64,000 nucleotides of DNA from Dyadobacter chenwenxiniae (GTDB lineage: Bacteria > Bacteroidota > Bacteroidia > Cytophagales > Spirosomataceae): NCBI RefSeq assembly GCF_022869785.1, contig NZ_CP094997.1, positions 1,674,001 to 1,738,000 of the forward strand, read 5' to 3'. The stretch's first letter is position 1. Each line of letters opens with the position of its first letter. Below, one piece after another: positions 18,220 through 27,701 of the stretch. Position numbers and translations under genes: made by a program. The notes beneath the pieces were generated by a model. It made no database searches, was not told the DNA's origin, and was given only the letters and a program-made list of their open reading frames with translations.

Positions 18220-18241
18220 AATGGTTGGTTTTTGTTGATGA

Positions 18242-19582
18242 TTAAATATCCCCTTCCGCAGCAATGGCGTCGGCTTCTGTAAAAGCAGGGTCCGGTTTTT
18301 TGTAGATCCGGGAGAGCTTTTGATATGCTTTTGACTGCATAGCGATCAATGTTACTATGAGACCAATGATTCCTGTGAATGTAAATAAAAGCGCCAGTCC
18401 GCGTGCTGTTCCCGTTCCGAACCATGGGCCGATCAGTTCCACGCCAGCGCCTGTTGTCATAAATGGAATAAAAATGAATTTGGCAATCGGACCTATCATA
18501 AATGCCGTAATGGGCGATGCAGCTTGCTCAATGCTTTGGGCAAAGCCAAACACGCGGCCTTGTCTTTCGTGGGGAATAACCTTTTGCAGGATCGTCTGTT
18601 CAGTTGCTTCAACGACGGGAATGAGGCAGAGGTAAATGAACATACCGACTCCCAGAAGCACTATGGATGCCTGGATGGTGAAGAAAATACAGATCGTCCA
18701 CATAATGATGTTGGACACGAAAAGCGTTTTCAATGGTTGCTTTCCAAGTCCTTTTTTGGCAACAACCAATCCGCCAACAATAAACCCAAGGCTCAATACG
18801 CCCCACAAAATGCCCCACACCTGCACAGTAACAAGTGAAAGTCCATAAGCGTCCATCAACGACATGAATACGCCGCCCAGGAAATTATTGAATGTGTTGA
18901 AAAAAATAAGGCCAAAAAGACCCGGCACAAGCCCAACCACCGCAATAGTCCCTTTGATGTCAATGTTCTCCATATGCGTGCCGGTTTGTACAACTTCCTT
19001 TTCCGGAATATCGATCGTGATCAAATGCAGCAACACCACAACCGTCAACCCCACGGCCAGAGCCAGCATCCAGGTCATACCCAGGAAACCGATCACAAGT
19101 CCGCTGAAAATAGAAGCGACAAGGAACGAAACACCGTTGACGGTTCCTACCAGCCCGTTTGCCTTGTCCCGCTTGTCTTCTTCAATCAAAATCGTAACCA
19201 CCGTTGAAATGGCGATTGCCCTGATATTTCCCACCAGTGCGCCCATAAGGCAAAAGACGATGAGTATCCACAAAGCAATGTTAGCCGGGTTCTTGAAATC
19301 GGCTTCGGGTGTGATGATGTAGGTGATGAGCGCGGCCAGATACAGGACAAGCGTGATAATCCCGGAAAGCATCATGGATGTCTTTTTCTTGTAACGGTCT
19401 ACAATAGAGCCGAGAAAGAAGCCGGACAAAGCAACAGTTGCAAAGTATATCCCAGCCATAACCGAGGTGGCTATGACGGATTTGGTTTCGAGATATACCC
19501 AAAAAGTTACCGCGAACCAAACGAATGTGTTCGTCAGGGTCGCGGCAAGGGAATTAGCTAAAATGGAATAAAACGTTTTCAT
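18242..19582 (-). CDS. MFS transporter
   Basis: 446 residues with 12 hydrophobic segments. The MFS motif A-like loop FLGSIVDRYKKKTSMMLSG lies between TM2 and TM3, and a paired symmetrical loop VIPHERQGRVFGFAQS appears before TM10. The macrolide/enterobactin-exporter-like (MFS_3) type is most similar: the EEDKRDKANGLVGTVNGVSFLVASIFSGLVIG region is typical of this group. Predicted role: export of a small hydrophobic compound or drug. It probably forms a unit with the VOC gene (22 bp), a combination often seen in toxin or drug resistance. Confidence 0.88.
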   Translation of the reverse strand: MKTFYSILANSLAATLTNTFVWFAVTFWVYLETKSVIATSVMAGIYFATVALSGFFLGSIVDRYKKKTSMMLSGIITLVLYLAALITYIITPEADFKNPANIALWILIVFCLMGALVGNIRAIAISTVVTILIEEDKRDKANGLVGTVNGVSFLVASIFSGLVIGFLGMTWMLALAVGLTVVVLLHLITIDIPEKEVVQTGTHMENIDIKGTIAVVGLVPGLFGLIFFNTFNNFLGGVFMSLMDAYGLSLVTVQVWGILWGVLSLGFIVGGLVVAKKGLGKQPLKTLFVSNIIMWTICIFFTIQASIVLLGVGMFIYLCLIPVVEATEQTILQKVIPHERQGRVFGFAQSIEQAASPITAFMIGPIAKFIFIPFMTTGAGVELIGPWFGTGTARGLALLFTFTGIIGLIVTLIAMQSKAYQKLSRIYKKPDPAFTEADAIAAEGDI

Positions 19583-19735
19583 GGCTAATAGTAAGTTGAT
19601 GTGTCAAATATGAAGCAGATTCATCTCCGACAATACAAAATTACTACATCAAACCATCACGCAAGGTGGTGTTACAGGACAACTTACGGGTGCAATTGTG
19701 CCATACTTTGCATGCAAAGTGTGGTAGCTAGCCTC

Positions 19736-20326
19736 TCAGGGAACGGTTTGCACAGGTGCTGTTTGCCGCACAGGCTGCGTCTGTTGCACCGGTTGTGTCT
19801 GAGGAACATTTTGCCTGGTTGCAGGGACTGTCGTCGTTCTGTTAGTAGTAGTTGTTGTTGTGGAGGCTGCAGGCTGCGTAACCGGTGTTGTCGGAGTTGC
19901 GGTTGTGCCGCTTTGCGTCTGTGTGGTCGTCTGCGTTTGTGTTGCTGCGCCTGTCTGCTGCGGTGTCTGTGTTGTAGTCTGTTCCACTTCAGTTACTTGT
20001 TCTACGGGCTGAGTTGCCGCAGGTAAGTATCTTTCGGGCATTGTTATCGGATCCTGTGATGTATTTACTTTAGGCACTTGTCCTTGCTGCACAACTGGAA
20101 CCGGATCGCTCACTGCCCCCGGGTCAGCTGCCTGGGTGGCGCCCTGAATTTGTCCTGTGGGTTTAGGCTGATATTCACCGTACGGCCGGGCAGACTGCCC
20201 AGTTCCTGAGCTTGGAATTTTGCCCGTAGGTGCAGGCCGGGAACCGATTTTCTGTGCGTGTGATTGAACAAAGACTGCCTCTGTGAAAATGAGTGCGGCA
20301 ATGATGGATACGGTCAGAATCTTCAT
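19736..20326 (-). CDS. Secreted Gln/Thr/Pro-rich low-complexity protein
   Basis: 196 residues from the ATG at 20326, which starts with a signal peptide (MKILTVSIIAALIFTEAVFV, then QSHAQ). The mature chain has no globular pattern: Pro/Gly-rich first half (RPAPTGKIPSSGTGQSARP), then Gln/Thr-rich repeats such as TQTQTTTQTQSG and a run of QTQPVQQTQPVRQTAPVQT at the end. Probably an unfolded surface or periplasmic linker protein. No family recognised. Confidence 0.7.
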   Translation of the reverse strand: MKILTVSIIAALIFTEAVFVQSHAQKIGSRPAPTGKIPSSGTGQSARPYGEYQPKPTGQIQGATQAADPGAVSDPVPVVQQGQVPKVNTSQDPITMPERYLPAATQPVEQVTEVEQTTTQTPQQTGAATQTQTTTQTQSGTTATPTTPVTQPAASTTTTTTNRTTTVPATRQNVPQTQPVQQTQPVRQTAPVQTVP

Positions 20327-20454
20327 ATAGTGTTGGATAAATTGAATGATAAATGTAGCCTTATTCAGACCCTTACCAAAACCGTTCCAACAAAAACAGC
20401 GCTGCATCACGTGAATGCAGCACTGTTCGATTTCATGGCTAACAGACTAATATT

Positions 20455-20970
20455 TTAACGCTCCCAAAATGCTGGTGGCTCTACACCCAGCGCGCGCAGG
20501 TACACATATCCTTGTGCACGGTGATGTATTTCATTATCAATAAGGTATAAAATTGTATTCAGGATCGTGTTTGGATACATGCCGAAGGCAGCTTCGGTTT
20601 CCTGAAAGCGGTCGGCGGAGATTTGCGGCCACAATGTTTCAATGTACTCAGTAACCAGGTCCCAGAGGTTTAGCACTTCCGGCTTCGTCGGCGGCGCAGG
20701 AGTAGAATAATCGAGTGCAGGCTCACCAAAAGTCCAGTCGCCAAACGCAATGCCGCGAATGCCAGGCGCAGTAAGCCCGATAATTTCCATAGACAACTGC
20801 GCAAAAGTGCGCATGCCACCAATCGAAAAGGTGTAAAAATGTTCTTCGGGAAAAGCTTCAATGGTCTTGCGTGTCAATCGGCGATGTCCCTGCCAGTGCA
20901 CGAGCAATGCGTCAGCATTTAACAGGGATGGAGAAAAAGTTGCTTCGTTTGCGATGTTGTTAGTTTCCAT
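20455..20970 (-). CDS. DinB-family protein
   Basis: 171 residues from the ATG at 20970; an in-frame TTG two codons earlier is less likely. The fold is DinB: helix 1 with LLVHWQGHRRLTRKTIEAF, a MRTFAQLSMEIIGL helix, and YLIDNEIHHRAQGYVYLRAL with the HHRxQ motif that carries two metal-binding/catalytic His in this superfamily. A Trp-rich ALGVEPPAFWER tail is typical of Bacteroidota members. Divergent from the TetR gene with 161 bp between them. Confidence 0.88.
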   Translation of the reverse strand: METNNIANEATFSPSLLNADALLVHWQGHRRLTRKTIEAFPEEHFYTFSIGGMRTFAQLSMEIIGLTAPGIRGIAFGDWTFGEPALDYSTPAPPTKPEVLNLWDLVTEYIETLWPQISADRFQETEAAFGMYPNTILNTILYLIDNEIHHRAQGYVYLRALGVEPPAFWER

Positions 20971-21086
20971 TGTCAAAGGTTTTTAGTGATTTTTTGTTTG
21001 AACAATACAAAGGAAACAGGGGCGTATGACAGCCGTATGTCAGCAGGTTTTCGAGTCTGAAAAATATTTTTTCTGCATAAAATGTT

Positions 21087-21109
21087 TTTACTAAACACTG
21101 TTTATTATA
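21087..21109 (+). promoter_or_regulatory. Operator of the TetR regulator, site 1
   Basis: The core TAAACA-C-TGTTTA (21092-21104) is a perfect palindrome, extended to the left as TTTAC before it, and lies 23-45 bp before the TetR start. A second copy covers the start of the tolC gene. Typical for TetR autoregulation; binding is inferred. Confidence 0.7.
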
Positions 21110-21131
21110 TTTACGACGAAAACACTTAAAC

Positions 21132-21746
21132 ATGGCGATCAAAGAGCGAAAAGAGCGGGAGAGGCAGGACATGCGCAATCTGATCATTGATTCGGCCACA
21201 CAGCTGTTTTTAAAGCAGGGTTATGACAAAACGTCGATCCGGACTATTGCGGAAGATATTGAATACAGCCCGGCAACCATTTATCTCTATTTTAAAGACA
21301 AGGATGAAATTTTTTATGTCATCCACGAAAATGCCTTCGCTATTCTCGATAAGCAGTTTCGCAAGCACGATTCGATTGAAAATCCATTCGACAGATTGAT
21401 CGCCGTTTGTAAAACCTATGTGAAATTTGCGATGGACAACCCCGACTACTATGACCTGATGTTCATTATGCGGGCGCCGCTCTCACAAATCAAATCCGTG
21501 GAGAAATGGGATGCCGGTGAATGTGCCTTTGAATACGTGCTGGATACGATCGCTGCCTGCCTCGAGGCGAACCTGATCAAGCCGGTGGACAAATACGTCC
21601 TTGCGATTTCCGTATGGTCATTTGGCCACGGACTGGTTTCTTTATATGTGCGTGAAAGATTATCCGTAATGGAAATGCCTGACGATGTAATGCTGACAAT
21701 GATGGAGAGTTCCGTCAACTTTTTTTTGGAAAATCTGAGAGTTTAA
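21132..21746 (+). CDS. TetR/AcrR-family repressor of the efflux operon
   Basis: 204 residues. The N-terminal helix-turn-helix shows the TetR signature: RNLIIDSATQLFLKQGYDKTSIRTIAEDI and SPATIYLYFKDKDEIF (residues ~16-60). The ligand domain is helical and divergent, as usual. The gene is followed after 12 bp by an efflux tolC-MFP-RND operon, and two palindromic sites (21087-21109 and 21759-21781) flank it, so it most likely represses itself and the pump; the inducer is unknown. Confidence 0.9.
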   Translation: MAIKERKERERQDMRNLIIDSATQLFLKQGYDKTSIRTIAEDIEYSPATIYLYFKDKDEIFYVIHENAFAILDKQFRKHDSIENPFDRLIAVCKTYVKFAMDNPDYYDLMFIMRAPLSQIKSVEKWDAGECAFEYVLDTIAACLEANLIKPVDKYVLAISVWSFGHGLVSLYVRERLSVMEMPDDVMLTMMESSVNFFLENLRV

Positions 21747-21758
21747 AAAAATTTAGCC

Positions 21759-21781
21759 ATGAATGAACACTGTTTACTAAA
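21759..21781 (+). promoter_or_regulatory. Operator of the TetR regulator, site 2
   Basis: The right arm and core ACACTGTTTACTAAA (21767-21781) match site 1 read in the same register; the left arm is weaker. The site covers the start codon of the tolC gene, so binding would block elongation from the tetR promoter or translation initiation. Confidence 0.55.
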
Positions 21782-23162
21782 TAAACGTCATTTACGATCA
21801 CGTAATTGGCCCGATCGCCTGCGACGGAATCTGCTTCTTGTGGTTGTCCTGATCAGTTTTTCAAAACCGCTTTTTGCGCAGGACCGCATTCTGGATGCAT
21901 ACATCAGCCAGGGATTAAAGAGCAATCAGGGATTACGCCAGCAGGATTTTTTGCTCCAAAAGAGCTTTTACGCATTGAAAGAGGCCAAAAGCTATTTCTT
22001 GCCCGAGGTGAATCTCAATACATCTTATTTGGATTCCAGAGGAGGGAGAAAGATCAGCATTCCGATCGGGGATTTGCTGAACCCGGTTTATTCGTCGTTA
22101 AACCAGCTCACCAATTCAACGGCTTTTCCGCAGGTGGAGAACGTGAACCAGACATTTAATCCCAACAATTATTACGATGCCAAATTCAGGACTTCGCTGC
22201 CGCTTTATAATCCGGAAATAGGGATTAGTACGAAGATCAGGAAAGAGCAGATAAACTTACAAGAAGCTGATTACGATGTATATAAGCGTGAATTGGTTAA
22301 AGAAATCAAGGTGGCTTACTATGCTTATCTGCAATCGGAAGAGGCCATCCGGATCCTGGAAAGCGCCGTGAGCCTGGCCCGGGAAAATCTGCGCTTCAAC
22401 CGTGTGCTGGTGAGTAACGACAAGGCGATCCGCACAGTGGTAAGCAGATCAGAGAACGAATTGATTGGCCTCGAAGCAAGAGTGGAGGAAGCAAAATATC
22501 AATCAAAAAGCGCAGCTGCCTATTTCAATTTTCTATTAAACAGTCCCCTGGACACAAAAATAGAAACGGGCGAGACCATCCAAATTGAGCCGACAACAGC
22601 GGGCAATACATTTGCCAGAAGAGAAGAATTGTTGAAACTGGAATCATTGGCCAAAGTCAACACACTTTCCGGTCGGCTGGCTAAGGCGTCGTCGTTACCC
22701 AAGCTCGCAACGTTTATAGACCTGGGTTCCCAAGGTGACTTTCTTCGTTTCAACAATGACACGCGTTATTACCTCTTTGGATTAACATTGGATTGGCGTG
22801 TTTTTGCTGGTAACCGCGTACAATACAGAACCAGTCAGGCATTCATGGACAGTAAAGTGACCGGCGAGCAGATCAGCCAGGTTGAGCAGCAACTGGCGTT
22901 GCAATCGCAAACGGCCTCAAACAAATTGAATGCTGCTATCAGAATGTTCCAGGCGTCCAAAAGCCAGACCGCACTTTCACAACAATATTATCAGGACCAG
23001 CAGAAGCTTTACCGCGAAGGGCAATTGCTTCACATTGAGCTGCTTGACGCGCAAAACCGGCTGGTAAGCGATCAGTTGCAGCAAAGTATTTCTTATATGA
23101 TTATGCAAACGCGCTCGGCTGAATTGGAGCGTGCGCAGGCCAGTTATCCAGTTTCAAACTAA
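21759..23162 (+). CDS. TolC-family outer-membrane efflux protein
   Basis: 467 residues with an N-terminal signal region (RNLLLVVVLISFSKPLFAQ) and two OEP repeats of long amphipathic helices: the RKEQINLQEADYDVYKRELVKEIK and VEEAKYQSKSAAAYFNFLLNS segments and a matching second half around SDQLQQSISYMIMQTRSAELERAQ. Such trimers form the outer-membrane channel of tripartite efflux. It is the first structural gene after tetR (12 bp) and precedes the adaptor and RND genes. Confidence 0.92.
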   Translation: MNEHCLLNKRHLRSRNWPDRLRRNLLLVVVLISFSKPLFAQDRILDAYISQGLKSNQGLRQQDFLLQKSFYALKEAKSYFLPEVNLNTSYLDSRGGRKISIPIGDLLNPVYSSLNQLTNSTAFPQVENVNQTFNPNNYYDAKFRTSLPLYNPEIGISTKIRKEQINLQEADYDVYKRELVKEIKVAYYAYLQSEEAIRILESAVSLARENLRFNRVLVSNDKAIRTVVSRSENELIGLEARVEEAKYQSKSAAAYFNFLLNSPLDTKIETGETIQIEPTTAGNTFARREELLKLESLAKVNTLSGRLAKASSLPKLATFIDLGSQGDFLRFNNDTRYYLFGLTLDWRVFAGNRVQYRTSQAFMDSKVTGEQISQVEQQLALQSQTASNKLNAAIRMFQASKSQTALSQQYYQDQQKLYREGQLLHIELLDAQNRLVSDQLQQSISYMIMQTRSAELERAQASYPVSN

Positions 23163-23169
23163 ACATGCC

Positions 23170-24207
23170 ATGAAAAACACATTAAAAACAAGCATTATAC
23201 TGCTTATGCTCGCTGCGACGATGACTGCCTGCAAAGAAGAGCGTAAAGCCGAGCAAACTGACTCGACCATTCCCGTCAAAATCATCAGTTCAGCAGCGTT
23301 AACGCAGTCACAGCCTGTGGAAACCTCCGGTTTGCTGGGATCCGAAAACGAAGCAAATCTTTCCTTCAAAGTTGGGGGAATTATCAGGGAAGTTTTGGTA
23401 AAAGAAGGGGATAGGGTGCGCAAAGGGCAACTTTTGGCAACATTAAATGCGACGGAATTTGCGGCACAAATGGCCCAGGCGGAGGAGAATTTCCTGAAAA
23501 CAAAACGTGATGCACAACGTACCCAAAATCTGTATCGCGACAGTGTAAATACAAAAGAGCAGCTGGAAAACAGCCTTACCGCATTGAATGTGGCTGAGAA
23601 ACAACTGGAAATCGTGCGTTTTAACCTCTCACAAGCTAAAATATTTGCGACTACGGATGGTGTAGTGATTCAAAAATTGAAGAATGCAGGCGAGTTGGTG
23701 GAGGGCGGCGCGCCAGTCCTGTTCATCAGCAGCACAAGCAACAAGGATTGGGTGATCAAATGCGGGTTAACCGATAAAGATTGGACGAAGTTGAAGGGAG
23801 GCGAAAAAGCGGACATCGTTTTTGACGCTTATCCGCAGACATTTTCAGGAAGCATAGCAAGCCTTTCACAGGGCAGCGATGCCGGTTCCGGCTTATATCA
23901 GGCAGAAATACGGCTTAATAAGCAGCCAGCCAAGCTTGCTAATGGCCTTTTTGCCAAGGTTAGCATCTATCCAAAACAAAAAACGGAAATGATCTCGGTT
24001 CCGGTGGACGCTTTGATCGAAGGTGAGAGCGATAGTGCATTTGTGTTTGTCGCGTCCGGTGGGAAGGCTCTGAAAAAGCAGGTCAAAATTGCTTTTCTGG
24101 AAGGAGAAAAGGCATTTATTCTTTCAGGAATTGACGCCGGGGCGAAGATTATCCGTGAAGGCTCGGCATATCTGGCAGATGGTTCAGCGATTAAAATTGT
24201 TCAGTAA
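23170..24207 (+). CDS. Membrane-fusion (HlyD/AcrA-type) periplasmic adaptor lipoprotein
   Basis: 345 residues from the ATG at 23170, chosen because it starts a lipoprotein signal with lipobox Cys21 (MTAC). A barrel-sandwich/lipoyl half is visible at VGGIIREVLVKEGDRVRKGQLLATLN, followed by the alpha-hairpin (~125-190) and the second lipoyl half (KIFATTDGVVIQKLKNAGELVEGGAPVLFIS). It connects the RND pump to the TolC protein. It begins 8 bp after the tolC stop. Confidence 0.93.
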   Translation: MKNTLKTSIILLMLAATMTACKEERKAEQTDSTIPVKIISSAALTQSQPVETSGLLGSENEANLSFKVGGIIREVLVKEGDRVRKGQLLATLNATEFAAQMAQAEENFLKTKRDAQRTQNLYRDSVNTKEQLENSLTALNVAEKQLEIVRFNLSQAKIFATTDGVVIQKLKNAGELVEGGAPVLFISSTSNKDWVIKCGLTDKDWTKLKGGEKADIVFDAYPQTFSGSIASLSQGSDAGSGLYQAEIRLNKQPAKLANGLFAKVSIYPKQKTEMISVPVDALIEGESDSAFVFVASGGKALKKQVKIAFLEGEKAFILSGIDAGAKIIREGSAYLADGSAIKIVQ

Positions 24208-24225
24208 CATTCCAATCACTACGTT

Positions 24226-27200
24226 ATGAAATTACCTGAATTTGCCGTCAAGAATTATCAGTTTACGCTGGTGATTTTCATGGCTGTGCTGGCACTGGGC
24301 GTTTATTCGCTCTTTACAATGCCGCGCAGCGAAGACCCGGACATTCATCCGCCTCAGTTTACGGTCGTGATCGTCTATCCCGGTGCCAGTCCCAAGGATA
24401 TGGAACAGCTGGTCGTGGACCCGATGGAAAAGAAGATCAACGAGCTGGACGATATGAAGCACGTCATCACCGATATCCGCGACGGACTGGCCGTGATGCA
24501 AGTGCAATACAAATACAGCTCCGACCCGGACGATAAGTATCAGGAGCTTGTCCGTGAGATCAATAGCCTGAGAAACAGCCTGCCGGACGACATCAACGAC
24601 ATTCGGATCAATAAACAGATTCCGTCAGATGTAAGTATCTATCAGTATGCATTGATCAGCGAAAATGCTTCTTATGCCCAGCTGAAAAAGTATTCCAAGG
24701 ATTTTAAGGAACGGCTCGAAAAGATCAAATCCCTGAAGAAGGTCGAGTACGCCGGCTTTCCCGAACGCCAGGTGAATGTAAGCCTGAATCTGGAAAAAAT
24801 CGCGCAGCAAAAGCTCACGCAAAACCAGATCATCAGTGCATTGCAGAGCGAGAATGTGAACATTCCCGGCGGCAGCATCAGTATGGCGACCAAAAAGCTG
24901 AACATTAAGACCAGCGGCAATTACCGCACAATAGATGAAGTTGCCAACACAGTAGTGTCTGCCTCCGGTGGAAAGGTCGTTTATCTGAAAGACGTTGCCG
25001 ATGTGAAGCTCGGCTATGAAGACGAAACACACATTACACGTCTGAATGGCTTCCGGTGCAGTTTTGTGAATGTGAGTCAAAAGGAAGGCGAGAACATCAT
25101 TGCCGTGCAGGACAAGGTTTTGCCTGTTGTTGCCGGATTTGAAAAGGAATTGCCTGCCAACATTGAGCTCGTTAAGGTCTTTGATCAGGCCAAAAGCGTT
25201 GACCATCGTTTATCGCATTTCGCGCGAGATTTTGGCATTGCTATTCTGCTTGTTTTGCTCACATTGCTGCCGCTCGGCTCACGCGCTTCTGTGGTTGTCA
25301 TGATCTCAATTCCGCTTTCGCTGAGCATTGGACTTACAATGATGAATCTGCTGGGTTATAACATTAATCAGCTGAGCATTGTCGGAATGATTGTAGCGCT
25401 AGGGATCTTGGTGGACGACAGCATTGTGGTCGTGGAGAACATTGAACGCTATCTGAGGCTTGGGTATGGCCGGGTGGAGGCTGCGGTCAGGGCGTCTTCG
25501 CAGATTGGAATGGCCGTTGTGGGATGCACCATTCTATTGATTTTTGCGTTCCTGCCGCTCGTTTTCCTGCCCGAGGGAGCCGGAGATTTTATCAGGAGCC
25601 TGCCGCTTTCCGTCATTACCACGGTTTTTGCTTCCATGCTTGTGTCGCTCACGATCGTTCCGTTCTTGTCCAGCATTATTTTGAAAAAACATGCCAGCGC
25701 GGAAGGAAACTTTTTGCTGCGCGGCATGAAAAAAGGCATTCACAACACCTATGGAAGCCTTTTAGATAAAGCATTACGGTGGCCAGCCGCAACATTGGTA
25801 CTGGCTGGGTTGATCTTCGCAGGCTCGCTGGCGCTCGTTCCCTTGATCGGCAACAGCCTGTTCCCCAAATCCGAAAAGCCCATGTTCCTGATCGACATTG
25901 AAACGCCGCAGGGCACAAATCTGAAAAAGACCAACCAGGTCACACGCTACGTGGAGGGGATTTTGAAACAGGAACCGCTCATAACTTCTTTTGCAACGAA
26001 TGTGGGAAAGGGCAACCCGAGGGTTTATTATAACGTGATCCAGCGAAACGAAAGTGAGAATTTTGCAGAGATCTTCGTGCAGGTGGAAGGGCTTGAAACA
26101 GAAGAAAAGGTGGCGGTTATAGAGCGGTTGAGGAAGAAGCTGGAACGCTATCCGGGTGCAGAGATCAAGGTGAAGGATTTTGAACAAGGACCATTGATCG
26201 AGGCGCCGCTCGCTTACCGCATTTACGGCGAAAATCTGGACGACTTGCGTAAAACAGCTTTTCGGGTGGCTGATATGCTTGGCAAAACAGAAGGGACGAT
26301 TTATGTCAATAATCCCTTGCAAGTGCAGCCGACCGATCTTAAAGTGAATATTAACAAGCAAAAAGCCGGAACGCTTGGCATTTCGTCAGCCGACATTGAC
26401 CGCACGGTGAGATTAGGGGCTGCGGGGCTGAATGTAGCCACTTATCGGGAAGATGTGGGTAAGGCGGATAATTACAGTGTCAATGTCTCGGTTTCGCGAA
26501 ATGCGGCGATCCAGGATTACAGTGTTTTTGATAAATTATATGTGACGTCTGCCTCCGGTGCCAACATTCCATTGAAAAACGTAGCAACCATCGAATTCGA
26601 AAGTTCGCCGAACCAGATCCGGCATTATGACAAGGATCGTTATGTTACGGTTTCGTCCTTTGTGAAGCCCGGTTATAACGTGCAGCGCATGAATGAGGAT
26701 ATCACTGCCAAGTTGAGCCAGTTCAGGTTTGAAAAAGGCCAGACATTTACGGTTGCAGGCGAAAAGGAAAGCCAGGAAGAAAGCTTCGGCGGATTGGGAC
26801 TAATCATTTTGGTGACCATATTTGGCTTTCTGGGCGTTCTGATCCTGGAATTTAAAACATTCAAAAGTATCCTGATCGTGCTTTCGGTGATCCCGCTTGG
26901 CATTGTGGGCGGCCTGGCGATGCTTTTCCTGACGGGCGAGACGCTTTCTTTTACGGCAACCATTGGTTTCATCGCTCTGGTGGGGATAGAAGTGAAAAAC
27001 TCGCTGCTGGTCGTGGATTTTACCAATCAGCTGCGTGCGCAGGGAATGGGAATCGAGGAGGCCATTATTGAAGCCGGTGAGATTCGTTTTGTACCCATAT
27101 TACTCACTTCCATGACCGCAATTGGTGGCTTATTGCCGCTTGTGATTGAATACAGCGCGCTTTACTCGCCGCTGGCGTTGGTCCTGATCGGCGGATTGAT

Positions 27201-27309
27201 CAGCTCCACATTGCTCTCGCGGCTTGTAACGCCTGTTATGTACAAGCTCTTGCCGCCATCCGTTGAACAGGTTGCGAGGGAAGAGTCGGTTTTAGAACCC
27301 CAGTTTTAA
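24226..27309 (+). CDS. RND-family efflux permease (AcrB/MexB-like)
   Basis: 1027 residues, the normal RND length, with 12 transmembrane segments in two halves. TM4 carries LGILVDDSIVVVENI near residues 391-406 with the proton-relay Asp pair of the family. The periplasmic PN/PC loops with YPGASPKDMEQLV and ETPQGTNLKKTNQV are typical of the HAE/AcrB group; the presence of one permease gene argues for a homotrimer. Nothing in the sequence reveals the substrate; the missing Trp/Phe pocket signature makes a drug class uncertain. Last gene of the tetR operon, followed by a strong terminator. Confidence 0.93.
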   Translation: MKLPEFAVKNYQFTLVIFMAVLALGVYSLFTMPRSEDPDIHPPQFTVVIVYPGASPKDMEQLVVDPMEKKINELDDMKHVITDIRDGLAVMQVQYKYSSDPDDKYQELVREINSLRNSLPDDINDIRINKQIPSDVSIYQYALISENASYAQLKKYSKDFKERLEKIKSLKKVEYAGFPERQVNVSLNLEKIAQQKLTQNQIISALQSENVNIPGGSISMATKKLNIKTSGNYRTIDEVANTVVSASGGKVVYLKDVADVKLGYEDETHITRLNGFRCSFVNVSQKEGENIIAVQDKVLPVVAGFEKELPANIELVKVFDQAKSVDHRLSHFARDFGIAILLVLLTLLPLGSRASVVVMISIPLSLSIGLTMMNLLGYNINQLSIVGMIVALGILVDDSIVVVENIERYLRLGYGRVEAAVRASSQIGMAVVGCTILLIFAFLPLVFLPEGAGDFIRSLPLSVITTVFASMLVSLTIVPFLSSIILKKHASAEGNFLLRGMKKGIHNTYGSLLDKALRWPAATLVLAGLIFAGSLALVPLIGNSLFPKSEKPMFLIDIETPQGTNLKKTNQVTRYVEGILKQEPLITSFATNVGKGNPRVYYNVIQRNESENFAEIFVQVEGLETEEKVAVIERLRKKLERYPGAEIKVKDFEQGPLIEAPLAYRIYGENLDDLRKTAFRVADMLGKTEGTIYVNNPLQVQPTDLKVNINKQKAGTLGISSADIDRTVRLGAAGLNVATYREDVGKADNYSVNVSVSRNAAIQDYSVFDKLYVTSASGANIPLKNVATIEFESSPNQIRHYDKDRYVTVSSFVKPGYNVQRMNEDITAKLSQFRFEKGQTFTVAGEKESQEESFGGLGLIILVTIFGFLGVLILEFKTFKSILIVLSVIPLGIVGGLAMLFLTGETLSFTATIGFIALVGIEVKNSLLVVDFTNQLRAQGMGIEEAIIEAGEIRFVPILLTSMTAIGGLLPLVIEYSALYSPLALVLIGGLISSTLLSRLVTPVMYKLLPPSVEQVAREESVLEPQF

Positions 27310-27333
27310 TATTGCCGGTTTGAGAGCGGAATA

Positions 27334-27383
27334 AAAAGGCGTCGGCAAGAGTAACGCGGTTCTATTGCCGACGCCTTTTAAAT
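27334..27383. terminator. Bidirectional terminator after the efflux operon
   Basis: AAAAGGCGTCGGCAA (27335-27349) pairs perfectly with TTGCCGACGCCTTTT (27365-27379), a 15-bp stem with A/T tails on both sides. It closes the efflux operon and also the convergent minus-strand transcript. Confidence 0.88.
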
Positions 27384-27397
27384 AAGAAGAGGAGGGC

Positions 27398-27556
27398 TTA
27401 GCGTGCGCTAAGCTGTTGAGACATCACCTGGTGCATCCGAGTTTTTTTCTGTGCGTTTCCTACTTGTCCGCTGTGCCACCTGCAAACAGAAAGGATCAAT
27501 AAGAGAATAAGTAGGAAAGATTGCAAAAAGAAATACTTGTACTTAACCAGTCGCAT
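27398..27556 (-). CDS. Possible small single-TM protein
   Basis: 52 residues; the only clear feature is a hydrophobic stretch of ~18 residues (FFLQSFLLILLLILSVCRW) followed by a basic tail. It lies next to the bidirectional terminator, which fits a short transcript, but no family or clear ribosome binding site is seen. The rest of 27310-27701 holds only the terminator; 27557-27701 shows nothing recognisable. Confidence 0.25.
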   Translation of the reverse strand: MRLVKYKYFFLQSFLLILLLILSVCRWHSGQVGNAQKKTRMHQVMSQQLSAR

Positions 27557-27701
27557 GGATTTCACAGAGAAGATGTCTAACAATTCAAATGTAGAAATAT
27601 CTCGTCGCAGTCATGGAATAGGGGCATTCCAAAAACATTCCAATTTGAAACGCGCTGATAATTTGATAGTTACGTCCAAGCTGCATTTTGAAGATATTCC
27701 A

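Noticed and set aside
24625..25206. Long minus-strand frame inside the RND permease gene
   Set aside because: Antisense shadow of a clearly coding RND gene; no family pattern.
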